Shown here: piece after piece, positions 15,667 to 25,270 of the stretch | Position numbering within the stretch: position 1 is the first letter of the stretch | Layout of the letters: every line of letters begins with the position of its first letter | Notes under the pieces: model-generated | Seen by the model: only the letters and a program-made list of their open reading frames with translations | What the model was told of the DNA's origin: nothing | Database searches by the model: none | NCBI RefSeq assembly: GCF_020736845.1 | Contig: NZ_JAFFQR010000029.1 | Coordinates: 213,135 to 277,134, forward strand | Direction: 5' to 3' | Length of the DNA: 64,000 bases | Origin: Paenibacillus farraposensis | GTDB lineage: Bacteria; Bacillota; Bacilli; Paenibacillales; Paenibacillaceae | Position numbers and translations under genes: made by a program

Positions 15667-17430
15667 ATGCTAAAGATTTTCAAATATCTTAAGAAAAATG
15701 AATGGATGCTCGTGTTTTGCAGTCTGGCTTTCATCGTTGTGCAGGTGTGGCTTGATTTGAAGCTGCCTGATTATATGGCCGAAATTACAACCAAGCTGCA
15801 AACAGCAGGAACGCGGATATCGGAACTGCTGATTCCCGGTAGTTACATGCTGTTGTGTGCCGTAGGCAGTATGATTGCATCTATGATTGTCGGCTATTTC
15901 GCGGCAAAAGTTGCGGCAGGGCTGGCCATGCGTCTGCGTGCGATGGTCTTTGACAAGACCTTATCTTTTTCGATGGAAGAGATGAACAGCTTTTCAACAG
16001 CCAGCCTCATCACACGCTCCACGAACGATGTTACCCAAATTCAAACAGTGGTTGCGCTGGGGCTGCAGGTGATCATCAAGGCACCGATTCTGGCCGTATG
16101 GGCCATTATAAAGATTGCGGATAAAAACTGGCAGTGGACCGCCTCTACAGGAGTGGCTGTGGCTGTCCTGATCCTGATGCTGAGTGTCATTATTATTTTC
16201 GCTCTCCCCAGTTTCCAGAGAATCCAACGTCTCACCGATAATCTGAACAAGGTAACACGTGAGCATCTGACCGGGCTTCGGGTGGTACGCGCTTATAATG
16301 CAGATCAGTATCAGGAGGAGAAATTCGGGCAGGCCAATGTCGAATTGATGAATACCAACCTGTTTGCGAACCGGTTAATGGCAATGGTTGGCCCGGGCAT
16401 GACCTTTATTATGTCGGGTCTGAGTGTCTCTATCTATTGGATTGGCACTTACCTGATTAACGGAGCGGCCGTGCCGGACCGCATTACGCTGTTCTCTAAT
16501 ATGGTCGTATTTTCCTCTTATGCGATACAGGTGGTTATGGCCTTTATGATGGTAAGCATGATCTTCTTCCTGATGCCTCGAGCTTCGATTTCAGCCAAAC
16601 GGATCATGGAAGTATTGAATACCAAATCCCGCATTGTTGACGGGCATGAGACGGCTGGAATAGAGGGCGTTATGGGTCAGGTGGAATTCCGTAATGTCAG
16701 CTTCAAATATCCGGATGCGGAGGAGCCTGTGCTTCGCAACATTAGCTTTACGGCAAAACGGGGCGAGACGGTTGCCTTTATTGGCGCAACAGGCAGCGGC
16801 AAAACCAGCGTAATCAATCTGATTTCACGTTTCTACGATGTGACCGAGGGAGAAGTGCTCGTGGATGGGGTGAATGTCAGAAACTATAAGCAGCAGACAC
16901 TCCATAACAAAATCGGGTATGTCCCACAGAGAGCCGTACTTTTCAGCGGTACAGTGGCATCCAACGTTTCGTATGGCGATGACGGAAGAGCAGGAGCTTC
17001 GGAGAAACTCGTCAAAGCAGCCGTAGGGATTGCCCAAGGCACGGAATTTGTTGAAAAAATGGATGGTCAGTATCAGGGACGGATATCACAAGGTGGAGCG
17101 AACGTGTCCGGTGGTCAAAAGCAGCGTCTGTCCATTGCTCGTGCCATTTACCGACAACCGGAGATTTATATCTTCGATGATTCCTTCTCGGCACTCGACT
17201 ACAGAACAGACCGGATTCTGCGCTCCGCTCTTAAAAAAGAAACCGGCCATGCGACGACACTCATTGTTGCTCAGCGGATAGGCACCATTAAGGACGCCGA
17301 CCGGATTATCGTACTGGAACAGGGTGAGGTTGTAGGGAACGGCACACATGAAGAACTGATGGCGAACTGCAGCACCTATCAGGAGATCGCTTATTCGCAG
17401 CTTTCGAAGGAGGAACTCGTACATGGATAA
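15667..17430 (+). CDS. ABC exporter half-transporter (degenerate ATPase site)
   Basis: A 587-residue half-transporter: six membrane helices (residues about 15-310), then an ATPase with Walker A GATGSGKTS, signature VSGGQKQRLS and Walker B IYIFDDSFSALD. The Asp-Asp in place of Asp-Glu means its own Walker B lacks the usual catalytic glutamate. With the next gene (8-nt overlap) it should form a heterodimer like BmrC/BmrD or TM287/288, exporting drugs or lipophilic compounds. Regulated with the MarR gene upstream. Confidence 0.85.
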   Translation: MLKIFKYLKKNEWMLVFCSLAFIVVQVWLDLKLPDYMAEITTKLQTAGTRISELLIPGSYMLLCAVGSMIASMIVGYFAAKVAAGLAMRLRAMVFDKTLSFSMEEMNSFSTASLITRSTNDVTQIQTVVALGLQVIIKAPILAVWAIIKIADKNWQWTASTGVAVAVLILMLSVIIIFALPSFQRIQRLTDNLNKVTREHLTGLRVVRAYNADQYQEEKFGQANVELMNTNLFANRLMAMVGPGMTFIMSGLSVSIYWIGTYLINGAAVPDRITLFSNMVVFSSYAIQVVMAFMMVSMIFFLMPRASISAKRIMEVLNTKSRIVDGHETAGIEGVMGQVEFRNVSFKYPDAEEPVLRNISFTAKRGETVAFIGATGSGKTSVINLISRFYDVTEGEVLVDGVNVRNYKQQTLHNKIGYVPQRAVLFSGTVASNVSYGDDGRAGASEKLVKAAVGIAQGTEFVEKMDGQYQGRISQGGANVSGGQKQRLSIARAIYRQPEIYIFDDSFSALDYRTDRILRSALKKETGHATTLIVAQRIGTIKDADRIIVLEQGEVVGNGTHEELMANCSTYQEIAYSQLSKEELVHG

Positions 17431-19273
17431 GAATGAACACACCGCCAGCAGCAAGCAGATGAAAATGAAACAGCCAGGTCTCATGAATGGAGGTCCTGCG
17501 GGAGGCATGGGTGCTGGTGAAAAAGCGAATGATTTTAAAAAGACCATCAGCCAGCTCTTATCCTACGGCAAGGCCTATGTGCCCATGATTATACTCTCTA
17601 TGGTGCTGGCGCTGGCCGGTTCCGCCTTCAACGTGATTGGTCCGGGTAAGCTCAGCGATATTGCCAACCTGATCCAGCAAGGAATCGTAACAGGGATTGA
17701 TGTAAATGCTGTCCAGAAGATTGTTCTTGTATTGGCGTTTTTGTATGGCCTCGGCCTTATCTTTAATTATTTCCAAGGGTTCATTACGGTAACCGTATCA
17801 CAGCATCTTACAAAGAAGATGCGGACAGAGCTGTCCCGAAAAATCAATGATATGCCTTTGAAATATTTTGATGCTACAAGCTATGGAAATGTGCTTAGCC
17901 GTGTGACCAACGATGTCGATACCATCGGCCAAACGTTAAACAACAGTCTTGGCACGCTTGTCAGCGCGCTGGCAACCTTCGTGGGCGCATTGGTTATGAT
18001 GCTGTATACGAACTGGATCATGACCGTTACCGGGATCGTAGCTACGCTGATCGGTTTTTCACTGATGACCGTAATTATGAAGCATTCACAAAAATATTTT
18101 GTAGCACAGCAAGCGGAGCTTGGCCAGATCAACGGTCATATCGAAGAAACCTATGCTGGTCATGGCGTAGTCAAGGTATATAACGGAGAAAAAGCAGCCA
18201 AGGAAGTGTTCCATAGCATTAACGGCCGCTTATATACAAATGCTTGGAAATCCCAGTTCATGTCTGGCCTGATGATGCCGGTTATGATGTTCATCGGGAA
18301 TTTCGGTTATGTCGCGGTCTGTGTCGTGGGCGCTGTGCTGGTGAACCAACATGCGATAACGATCGGAACAATTGTGGCCTTTATGGTGTACATTCGCCTG
18401 TTTACACAGCCCTTGTCACAGTTGGCACAGGCCGCAACCAATCTGCAATCGGCGGCTGCCGCCAGTGAGCGTGTATTCGAATTTCTGGGTGAAGAAGAAT
18501 TGGCGGATGAGAGCGATAAGACCATGAAGCTGGACAACGCCAAAGGGGATGTCGAATTCAAACATGTCCGCTTCGGTTATAAAGAAGACCGTATGATTAT
18601 CCAAGACTTCTCCATGAAAGCTGAAGCCGGCCAGAAAATTGCCATTGTTGGTCCGACAGGTGCCGGTAAAACGACGCTCGTGAATTTACTCATGCGGTTC
18701 TATGAGCTGAATGGTGGGGAAATCTATATTGATGGAACCCCGAGCAGCCAATTAACACGTAAGAATATTCATGAATTATTCTGTATGGTGCTCCAGGATA
18801 CCTGGCTGTTTGAAGGAACGATCCGTGAAAATATTGTCTTTTCCAAAGAGCACGTTACCGATGAACAGGTAGAGGCCGCATGTAGAGCGGTGGGGCTGCA
18901 TAGCTTCCTTAAAACACTGCCGCAGGGTTATAATACGGTGTTGGACGACAAAGCCAATCTCTCTGCCGGTCAGAAGCAATTGATTACCATTGCAAGAGCC
19001 ATGATAGAAGATGCACCCATGCTCATTTTGGACGAGGCCACAAGCTCAGTCGACACGCGTACGGAATTGCTGATTCAACAGGCGATGGACCGGCTTACAG
19101 TAGGGAAAACCTCCTTTGTGATTGCCCACCGCCTCTCGACGATCAAGAATGCCGACCTGATTCTGGTCATGAAGGACGGCAACATTATCGAAACGGGCAA
19201 GCATGAGGAATTGCTGGCTAAAGGCGGCTTCTATGCCGATCTATACAACAGTCAGTTTGAACATGCGTCCTAA
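17423..19273 (+). CDS. ABC exporter half-transporter (canonical Walker B)
   Basis: A 616-residue partner of the preceding gene, starting 8 nt before its stop. It has a Met/Lys/Gly-rich cytoplasmic N-terminal extension (residues about 1-35), six membrane helices, then Walker A GPTGAGKTT, a variant signature LSAGQKQ and Walker B LILDEATSSVD. The altered signature here and the altered Walker B in the partner both belong to the same composite site, which is the usual pattern for asymmetric heterodimeric exporters. Confidence 0.87.
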   Translation: MDKNEHTASSKQMKMKQPGLMNGGPAGGMGAGEKANDFKKTISQLLSYGKAYVPMIILSMVLALAGSAFNVIGPGKLSDIANLIQQGIVTGIDVNAVQKIVLVLAFLYGLGLIFNYFQGFITVTVSQHLTKKMRTELSRKINDMPLKYFDATSYGNVLSRVTNDVDTIGQTLNNSLGTLVSALATFVGALVMMLYTNWIMTVTGIVATLIGFSLMTVIMKHSQKYFVAQQAELGQINGHIEETYAGHGVVKVYNGEKAAKEVFHSINGRLYTNAWKSQFMSGLMMPVMMFIGNFGYVAVCVVGAVLVNQHAITIGTIVAFMVYIRLFTQPLSQLAQAATNLQSAAAASERVFEFLGEEELADESDKTMKLDNAKGDVEFKHVRFGYKEDRMIIQDFSMKAEAGQKIAIVGPTGAGKTTLVNLLMRFYELNGGEIYIDGTPSSQLTRKNIHELFCMVLQDTWLFEGTIRENIVFSKEHVTDEQVEAACRAVGLHSFLKTLPQGYNTVLDDKANLSAGQKQLITIARAMIEDAPMLILDEATSSVDTRTELLIQQAMDRLTVGKTSFVIAHRLSTIKNADLILVMKDGNIIETGKHEELLAKGGFYADLYNSQFEHAS

Positions 19274-19340
19274 AAATAACGGTTCCTATTTGAAAAAAAC
19301 AGGATAACAGCTTTTGAGACAAGAATATAAATATTTATAC

Positions 19341-19396
19341 AAAAAAAGGGACAGTCTGGGACACCCAAATAAGGGGGCAGGCTGTCTCTTTTTTAT
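19341..19396 (+). terminator. Terminator of the ABC exporter operon
   Basis: AAAAAAGGGACAG pairs with CTGTCTCTTTTTT (one G-U pair) around a loop of about 26 nt, ending in a T-run. Confidence 0.8.
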
Positions 19397-19840
19397 GTCA
19401 TACGTTTTATATATATATAATTACATAAAAAATAAAATAGTAAATTGGACTTAATCATAGACGAAGCCAACGTATTTCTTCATCGGATAGTGGACTACTA
19501 AAGAACTATTTTTTTGAATTCGTTTGCAAATAGCGTTTTTTATGAACGATTTTGAATGATTTTGAAGGAAAATGAAGTAACTGACCTGGCAGCTTTAGAT
19601 GTGCAAGAAAATCAAGTAACAAATTTTTACGCTTTTAATATGAATGAAATCAAAAATAATTTTCAGAAATTTACTAGGAAAATATGAGGATAAATTTTAG
19701 AAAGAATCTTGTTCCTGGTCTGAGATAAAGGGGATTTTCAGTCTATACCAATCGTTTGTCATACCATTTAAAATGGCCCTACCAACAAAAAGTTGGGTTC
19801 TTCATGAGAATGAACAACGAGAACAAGGGAGATGAAGTAC
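19397..19840 (+). other. Leader region of levansucrase with a 43-codon ORF
   Basis: This AT-rich stretch of about 440 nt holds no recognised riboswitch or antiterminator target. A 43-codon frame at 19556-19687 (MILKENEVTDLAALDVQENQ...) has a protein-like composition but no clear ribosome-binding site; it may be a gene remnant or a leader peptide. The levansucrase promoter must lie here, but I cannot place it confidently. Confidence 0.35.
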
Positions 19841-21343
19841 TTGAAAATCAACAAATTTTTCAGAAAAGCGACTACACTAACGGTAGCAACCACTTTGCTA
19901 CTTGGAGGAGGCATTCAGGCTTTTGCTGAAAAAAAGGCTGATTCTGATCTTAAAACAGATAGTGCATTTACCCAAATTACACGTCAAGACATGTTGAATA
20001 TTTTCAAACAACAAGGCAAAGAGAAATATGAGGTTCCTTCCTTCGACGCATCGACCATCAAGAATATTATGTCCGCAAAAGGCCACGACAGCTCAGGCAA
20101 GCTGATTGACCTGGATGTCTGGGATTCTTGGCCGTTACAAAATGCCGATGGTACCGTAGCCAACTACAAAGGATATAATATCGTTTTTGGACTGGCAGGC
20201 GATCCGAAAAGAGCGGAGGACACATTTATATATCTGTTCTATCAAAAAGCAGGCAATACTTCGCTGAGCGGCTGGAAAAATGCTGGCAGAGTATTTAAAG
20301 ACACTGATAAATTGCTTGGCAACGATCCGATTTTAAAAAATCAGGCAGAAGAATGGTCCGGTTCGGCTACTTTAACCTCCGATGGAAAAGTACGTTTATT
20401 TTATACCAGCAGACAGCCTTATGATCCGAATAACCAATTATACGGCAAACAAACCTTGAGCACGGCGCAAATTAATCTTTCCCAGCCTGATCATGACACA
20501 CTGAAAGTGGATGGGGTCGAGGATTTGAAACCGATTTTTGACGGTGGAGACGGGAAAACCTATCAAAATGTGGAGCAAAGCGTCGGCGTGGATATGGATA
20601 ACCATACGCTTAGAGACCCTCACTATATTGAGGATCAAGGCCGCAAGTATATCATTTTTGAAGCGAACACAGGAACGGAGACAGGCTACCAGGGGGAAGA
20701 TTCTCTGCAAAACCCGGCTTATTATGGCGGCAATAAAAAATTCTTCACGGAAGAACTGCAAAACCTGCTGCATAGTCCCAAGAAAAAGGGAGCTGAATTG
20801 GCAAACGGCGCACTGGGCATTGTTGAATTGAATAATGACTATACCTTGAAAAAAGTAATGCCACCACTGATTGCGTCCAATCTGGTAACCGATGAGATCG
20901 AACGGGCGAATGTGTTCAAAATGAATGGCTTGTGGTACTTATTTACGAGCACAAGAGGTTCCAAAGTGACCGTTGATGCGATCGGTGATGATGATATTTA
21001 TATGCTGGGTTATGTTTCCACTTCCTTGACAGGGACTTACAAACCGTTGAATGGAACCGGTCTCGTTCTCCATCAGGACCTGGATCGCGATGATATTACC
21101 TGGACGTATGCCCATTTTGCTATTCCGCAAGGCAAAGGCAATAATGTAGTTGTTACCAGCTACATGACCAATCGGGGGCTTTTCCCGGACCACAAATCTA
21201 CTTTCGCGCCAAGCTTCCTACTGAATATTAAAGGCTCGAAAACCTCTGTTGTGAAGAACCGTATTCTGGAGCAAGGACAAATTGCGATTGACCCTACGAA
21301 TGACAAAGAGACACCTTCAATGAGTATGGAAAGAAGTAAATAG
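19841..21343 (+). CDS. sacB: Levansucrase (GH68), secreted
   Basis: Extracellular fructosyltransferase that splits sucrose and builds levan. A signal peptide (MKINKFFRKATTLTVATTLL... ending near AFA) leads a GH68 domain with the nucleophile in VWDSWPLQ, the motif EWSGSATL, the stabiliser in RDPHYIED and the acid/base in ERANVF. TTG 19841 is chosen because GGGAG (19827-19831) lies 9 nt upstream and the N-terminus then matches B. subtilis SacB; ATG 19832 directly abuts that site. A levan-degrading enzyme follows after about 80 nt, as in B. subtilis sacB-levB. Confidence 0.93.
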   Translation: MKINKFFRKATTLTVATTLLLGGGIQAFAEKKADSDLKTDSAFTQITRQDMLNIFKQQGKEKYEVPSFDASTIKNIMSAKGHDSSGKLIDLDVWDSWPLQNADGTVANYKGYNIVFGLAGDPKRAEDTFIYLFYQKAGNTSLSGWKNAGRVFKDTDKLLGNDPILKNQAEEWSGSATLTSDGKVRLFYTSRQPYDPNNQLYGKQTLSTAQINLSQPDHDTLKVDGVEDLKPIFDGGDGKTYQNVEQSVGVDMDNHTLRDPHYIEDQGRKYIIFEANTGTETGYQGEDSLQNPAYYGGNKKFFTEELQNLLHSPKKKGAELANGALGIVELNNDYTLKKVMPPLIASNLVTDEIERANVFKMNGLWYLFTSTRGSKVTVDAIGDDDIYMLGYVSTSLTGTYKPLNGTGLVLHQDLDRDDITWTYAHFAIPQGKGNNVVVTSYMTNRGLFPDHKSTFAPSFLLNIKGSKTSVVKNRILEQGQIAIDPTNDKETPSMSMERSK

Positions 21344-21420
21344 ATATATGCAGTATGTCCGAAGGCGGCAGCTTGGCAACTTACCGATCTGTCGTCCATC
21401 GGACGGGTACATATGATGCA

Positions 21421-23034
21421 ATGAAAGGTAAGGAGGATCGTCATCATGAAAAAATAGCTCCCAAGAGCAATTGGATACGATCCGTTGTAGTCATCGCAGG
21501 TTTAACGATATTCATAGCTTTGGGCTGGAGTATGTGTCAGCGGGCTGCGAGCCAAACTCCAATACCTCCTATAACGTCAAAAACTCAAGAGACTCAAAGT
21601 AAGCATATAACACCGACCTATCGGGCGGTGTATCATTTCACAGTTCCTGACAAGTGGAAAAATGATCCGCAGCGGCCCATTTATATGGATGGGAAATATC
21701 ATTATTACTATTTATACAATCGGGACTATCCTGAAAAAAATGGTACAGAATGGCGGCATGCCACCTCAACCGATTTGGTTCATTGGAAGGATGAAGGCGT
21801 GTCGATTCCCAAATATACCAATCCGAATGGCGACCCATGGTCTGGATCGGTTGTGATTGATGATAACAACAGCGCTGGCTTTGGAAAAGGGGCTCTGGTA
21901 GCTGTTGTGACGCAGCCTTCCGCCCATGAAGGGAAGCAAGAGCAATTTCTGTGGTACAGCGTCGACAAAGGTATGACATTTACCTCTTATAGTAATGCCC
22001 CTGTGATGCCGAATCCGGGTATCCGTGATTTCAGAGACCCGAAAATCATATGGGACTTGCGCCGCAAAAAATGGATCATGGTCATGACGGAGGGAACAAA
22101 GATTGGCTTTTACGAATCTGACAATTTAAAGGAATGGCGTTATATGAGTGGCTTTAGTACCGAAAATATCGGAATTGTGGAATGTCCCGACCTCTACCGA
22201 ATGCGAGCGGAAGATGGAGCCTATAAGTGGATTCTCGGCGCAAGCGCAAATGGGAAATCAACAGGTAAACCTAACACGTATGCATACTGGACCGGAGATT
22301 TTGACGGGAACCATTTTTCACCGGACGACCCTAAGCCGGAGTGGCTGGATTACGGCTTTGACTGGTATGGGGCGGTGACGTTCGAGGATGGAAAAGGCAG
22401 CAATCAATACAGTTATCGTTATGCGCTGGCCTGGATGAACAATTGGGATTATGCCAACAACACGCCTACTTTAAAGGAAGGCTTTAACGGGATGGACTCC
22501 GTTGTTCGTGAGATCCGCTTGAAGCATGAAGATGGGTCTGGGTACCGTCTGGTTTCACAACCGATCGAGGCTTTGAAGCAATCATCCACTTCAAGGGAGT
22601 CATTGGACCAGATCGAGGTCAATGGTACGTACACGCTGCCGATAAAGGCCGATGCTTATCAGTTGGAGACGGTTATATCGTGGTCGGCACTCAAAAATGT
22701 TGGCTTGCGATTGCGAGAATCCGAGGACGGCAAACGTCATGTAGATGCCGGAGTTTCTTTGGAAGGTCATTATTCTTACGTCAACAGAGCATATACAGGG
22801 CAGCCGGATCAGAGTGGAACTTACGTAGAGAGTAAAGCGCCTTTTGATGTGAACCGCAAAAACGTTCATCTGACAGTGCTGGTCGATAAAACCAGCATCG
22901 AAGTTTTTGTAGATGCCGGAGCGGTGGTGCACTCCAATTTAATCTTTCCGCGCATGGATGATCAGGGAATTACCCTGTATACCAATGGCGGTACAGCTAA
23001 TTTTGAAAATATTGTCATCCGTAAATTTAGGTGA
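21421..23034 (+). CDS. levB: GH32 endolevanase/levanbiase-like enzyme, membrane-anchored or secreted
   Basis: Cleaves levan made by the preceding levansucrase. It has an N-terminal helix (WIRSVVVIAGLTIFIALGWS) followed by a GH32 five-blade domain with WKNDPQRP (nucleophile Asp), FRDPKI and ECPDLY (acid/base Glu), and a C-terminal beta-sandwich (SIEVFVDAG). The best start signal, GGAGG at 21432-21436 before ATG 21446, reads ATG-AAA-AAA-TAG. One more A in the A6 run would put it in frame (MKKIAPKSNW). In-frame initiation must use ATG 21421 or earlier (21355). Otherwise the gene is intact. Confidence 0.8.
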   Translation: MKGKEDRHHEKIAPKSNWIRSVVVIAGLTIFIALGWSMCQRAASQTPIPPITSKTQETQSKHITPTYRAVYHFTVPDKWKNDPQRPIYMDGKYHYYYLYNRDYPEKNGTEWRHATSTDLVHWKDEGVSIPKYTNPNGDPWSGSVVIDDNNSAGFGKGALVAVVTQPSAHEGKQEQFLWYSVDKGMTFTSYSNAPVMPNPGIRDFRDPKIIWDLRRKKWIMVMTEGTKIGFYESDNLKEWRYMSGFSTENIGIVECPDLYRMRAEDGAYKWILGASANGKSTGKPNTYAYWTGDFDGNHFSPDDPKPEWLDYGFDWYGAVTFEDGKGSNQYSYRYALAWMNNWDYANNTPTLKEGFNGMDSVVREIRLKHEDGSGYRLVSQPIEALKQSSTSRESLDQIEVNGTYTLPIKADAYQLETVISWSALKNVGLRLRESEDGKRHVDAGVSLEGHYSYVNRAYTGQPDQSGTYVESKAPFDVNRKNVHLTVLVDKTSIEVFVDAGAVVHSNLIFPRMDDQGITLYTNGGTANFENIVIRKFR

Positions 23035-23088
23035 CAATTGAGCGATAGGTATGTCCACAGCTAAAGGTTCAGCGCCATAGATAAAAAG

Positions 23089-23119
23089 CCCGCCCCACTT
23101 TGCACGTGGGGCGGGACCT
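23089..23119 (+). terminator. Terminator of the levan operon
   Basis: CCCGCCCCA (23089-23097) pairs with TGGGGCGGG (23107-23115). It lies between convergent genes and may serve both strands (an A-run precedes it). Confidence 0.75.
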
Positions 23120-23179
23120 TTGTGAAAAATGCCACAATCATAGTCGGCCATAATCAACGAATGAATCGATTTGGCAAGT

Positions 23180-23650
23180 TTACTTGTGATAAGGTGACAG
23201 GTTATCAGCGCTGCGCCCCAATTTTTTTAGCAAACCGATGAGCTGATCTCTTTCGCTTTCGTTAATTCCGCTAAAGGCGCGTTCAATCTGACGTGTGTAG
23301 TCAGGATAAATTTCGTCCATGAGGCGTTGTCCCTCGTCCGTCAATTCTGCATATATAATCCGACGATCCTGGTCGCACGGGTGACGGTGCAAATAACCGC
23401 GACTCTCCAGCTTGTCGATAACATAAGTGACATTTCCGCTTTGCAGCAGGAGTTTCGCTCCAATCTGTTGAATCGGTTGCGCTCCCTTGTGGTATAAAAC
23501 TTCCATTACGGCGAAGGCCGTTGGGTTGAAGCCCACCGTTTTGATGCCAGCAACCGCATGTTCGTTTACACTTTTGAATGATTTAGCAAACACGCTGTAT
23601 AAATGCATGGATTGCTGTGTCACCAATGTTCGGTAATCGATCATCTTCAT
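23180..23650 (-). CDS. MarR-family transcriptional regulator
   Basis: A 156-residue winged-helix regulator. It shows the recognition region IQQIGAKLLLQSGNVTYVIDKLESRGY and wing PCDQDRRIIYAELTDEG, resembling MhqR/OhrR-like repressors of quinone or peroxide stress genes. ATG 23650 (MKMIDYRT) follows AAGGCGG; the frame is open to 23713, but those codons lack a start signal. It stands alone, convergent with the levan operon, so its targets are unknown. Confidence 0.8.
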   Translation of the reverse strand: MKMIDYRTLVTQQSMHLYSVFAKSFKSVNEHAVAGIKTVGFNPTAFAVMEVLYHKGAQPIQQIGAKLLLQSGNVTYVIDKLESRGYLHRHPCDQDRRIIYAELTDEGQRLMDEIYPDYTRQIERAFSGINESERDQLIGLLKKLGRSADNLSPYHK

Positions 23651-23928
23651 TCCGCCTTTATGTATGGATTTGGGCATCCTTTGCCCGCTCGGTTCGGATG
23701 GCCGGGCAACCATACCCTAACTACTAGCATAAAGGGATTTACGAAAGGAAAACATGCGATTTGTCACAGTAGCTGTTTTTTTAATTATTTAATTTCAAAG
23801 TTTTAAAGTGAATTATTGAAAAATAAAGGAATTGGATGTAAAAATATCGCTCCGATTGGTTATATTAGAAAATAACCTAGTGATAACCCCCGAATAATAA
23901 ATTAAGCATTTCAGAGGAGATGAGGCAC

Positions 23929-24363
23929 ATGGATACGGGTTCTTTTCGTTTTCAATTTCGTGATCCACAGCAGGCTGCAGAGGCCTGTGAAACACTAAAG
24001 GAAATCGGATACTCTGCCAGCACGAACGGTGATACGGGTCTCAGTATTCATATTGAGAACCAGGATGTGCTGTCTGCACTGGAAATTTGCCAAGTCTATG
24101 AAGGAAGCATGATTGAGTCCGGGATTCTCTCTTTTCGCCCGGATACGACTCCCGGTGAACAAGGAAATACCAGTGTACGAAATCCAGGCTATAGCCCGGA
24201 GGATTGGATTATCCCTGCGCACATTATCAATGAGGATTGGAGCGAAGCGTATAAAAACGGCTCCTCGCAAACGTACACCAACACAACACAGGAGCATAAT
24301 GTCAGCTCGGATCAACAACCGGAGGACGATGTGGATGGTTTTTCAGGCAGCATCCATATCTGA
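23929..24363 (+). CDS. Conserved hypothetical acidic protein
   Basis: A 144-residue soluble protein. The first 70 residues (FRFQFRDPQQAAEACETLKE, then SIHIENQDVLSALEIC) look like an alpha/beta fold resembling small metal-binding or ACT-like domains. The tail is Asn/Ser/Thr/Asp-rich and probably disordered. ATG 23929 is 9 nt after AGAGGAG; ATG 23920 directly follows that site. It is likely a Bacillales-specific protein; I do not recognise a function. Neighbouring coat genes make a spore role possible but unproven. Confidence 0.65.
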   Translation: MDTGSFRFQFRDPQQAAEACETLKEIGYSASTNGDTGLSIHIENQDVLSALEICQVYEGSMIESGILSFRPDTTPGEQGNTSVRNPGYSPEDWIIPAHIINEDWSEAYKNGSSQTYTNTTQEHNVSSDQQPEDDVDGFSGSIHI

Positions 24364-24541
24364 ATACACAATACATTGAAGTACAGTATGGGTTCACACA
24401 ACTGACTATTGGTTTTGAAGGGGCTTTTCTTCATATGAGAAAAAAGCCAAAAAGAACATTCATGAAAACTTAGGTTATTTAGAGCATGCATAATGGTAGG
24501 AGCTATAGGAAATAACAAATTTCAGAAAGGAGGTCTTGACC

Positions 24542-24727
24542 TTGCAAAAATTAGGAGTTCACGAAAAATTAGAATTGCATGAGCTGCTTACGTTTAAAAC
24601 GACTTGTGTTACAAAAAGTCAAGCTATGCTTCCTTTAGTCTCGGATTCAAAATTAAAAAATATTTTACAGCAAGATATTAGCGGTGGTACACAAGATATT
24701 CAACAGCTTAAAAATCTGCTTATGTAA
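24542..24727 (+). CDS. Small CotF-like spore coat protein
   Basis: A 61-residue helical protein (LGVHEKLELHELLTFKTTC...) matching the first half of CotF-type coat proteins. TTG 24542 lies 8 nt after AAGGAGG (24527-24533); TTG 24536 is too close. It is followed after 18 nt by a second CotF-like gene, forming a pair that probably assembles in the spore coat late in sporulation. The assignment is from the sequence pattern. Confidence 0.7.
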   Translation: MQKLGVHEKLELHELLTFKTTCVTKSQAMLPLVSDSKLKNILQQDISGGTQDIQQLKNLLM

Positions 24728-24745
24728 TTTTAAAGGAGGATTAAC

Positions 24746-25045
24746 GTGAATTCTTTTATTGAGAATATGACTGAAACGAGCCCTATGACCGATCAGGTGA
24801 TTGCTTCTGATTTGTTAATTGGAGCTAAAAGTGGAATCAAAAACTACGCTGCTGCGTTAACAGAGGCCACCAGCTCGGAAGTTCGAAATGTTCTTTGTGA
24901 CCAATTGAGTAAAGCTGTTAATCTTCATGAACAAATTTTTAATTATATGAAGAACAATGGCTACTATAACGCTTATGATCCAGATCAGCAAATTCAAATG
25001 GATATTCAAAATGCAGACAAGGCACTTTCTTTACCCAAAGTTTGA
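24746..25045 (+). CDS. CotF-family spore coat protein
   Basis: A 99-residue protein with the CotF domain: VIASDLLIGAKSGIKNYAAALTEATSSEVR, LHEQIFNYM and a C-terminal GYYNAYDP segment typical of coat F proteins. It starts at GTG 24746 after AAGGAGG. It pairs with the short CotF-like gene upstream; together the two correspond to the two halves of longer CotF-like proteins. Confidence 0.8.
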   Translation: MNSFIENMTETSPMTDQVIASDLLIGAKSGIKNYAAALTEATSSEVRNVLCDQLSKAVNLHEQIFNYMKNNGYYNAYDPDQQIQMDIQNADKALSLPKV

Positions 25046-25116
25046 ACATTTGAGTTTAACGCAACAAAAATAACTACGTGGTCTCAAATGAGTCCCTGAC
25101 GTTTTATGTAGAAAAG

Positions 25117-25157
25117 AGCATCAGCAAACCTTTAAGCGAGTTTGCTGGTGCTTTTTT
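25117..25157 (+). terminator. Terminator of the coat gene pair
   Basis: AGCATCAGCAAAC (25117-25129) pairs with GTTTGCTGGTGCT (25140-25152) with one G-U pair, followed by TTTTTT. Confidence 0.85.
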
Positions 25158-25270
25158 ATTGGGGCATGCTAATCACTTGAATCATAATGACATCCACATG
25201 CTATATGGTGAAAAAGGCAATCATAAAACGGAAAACTAAGTCTCTAATTCAGGAACAGGGTGATTTTCTT

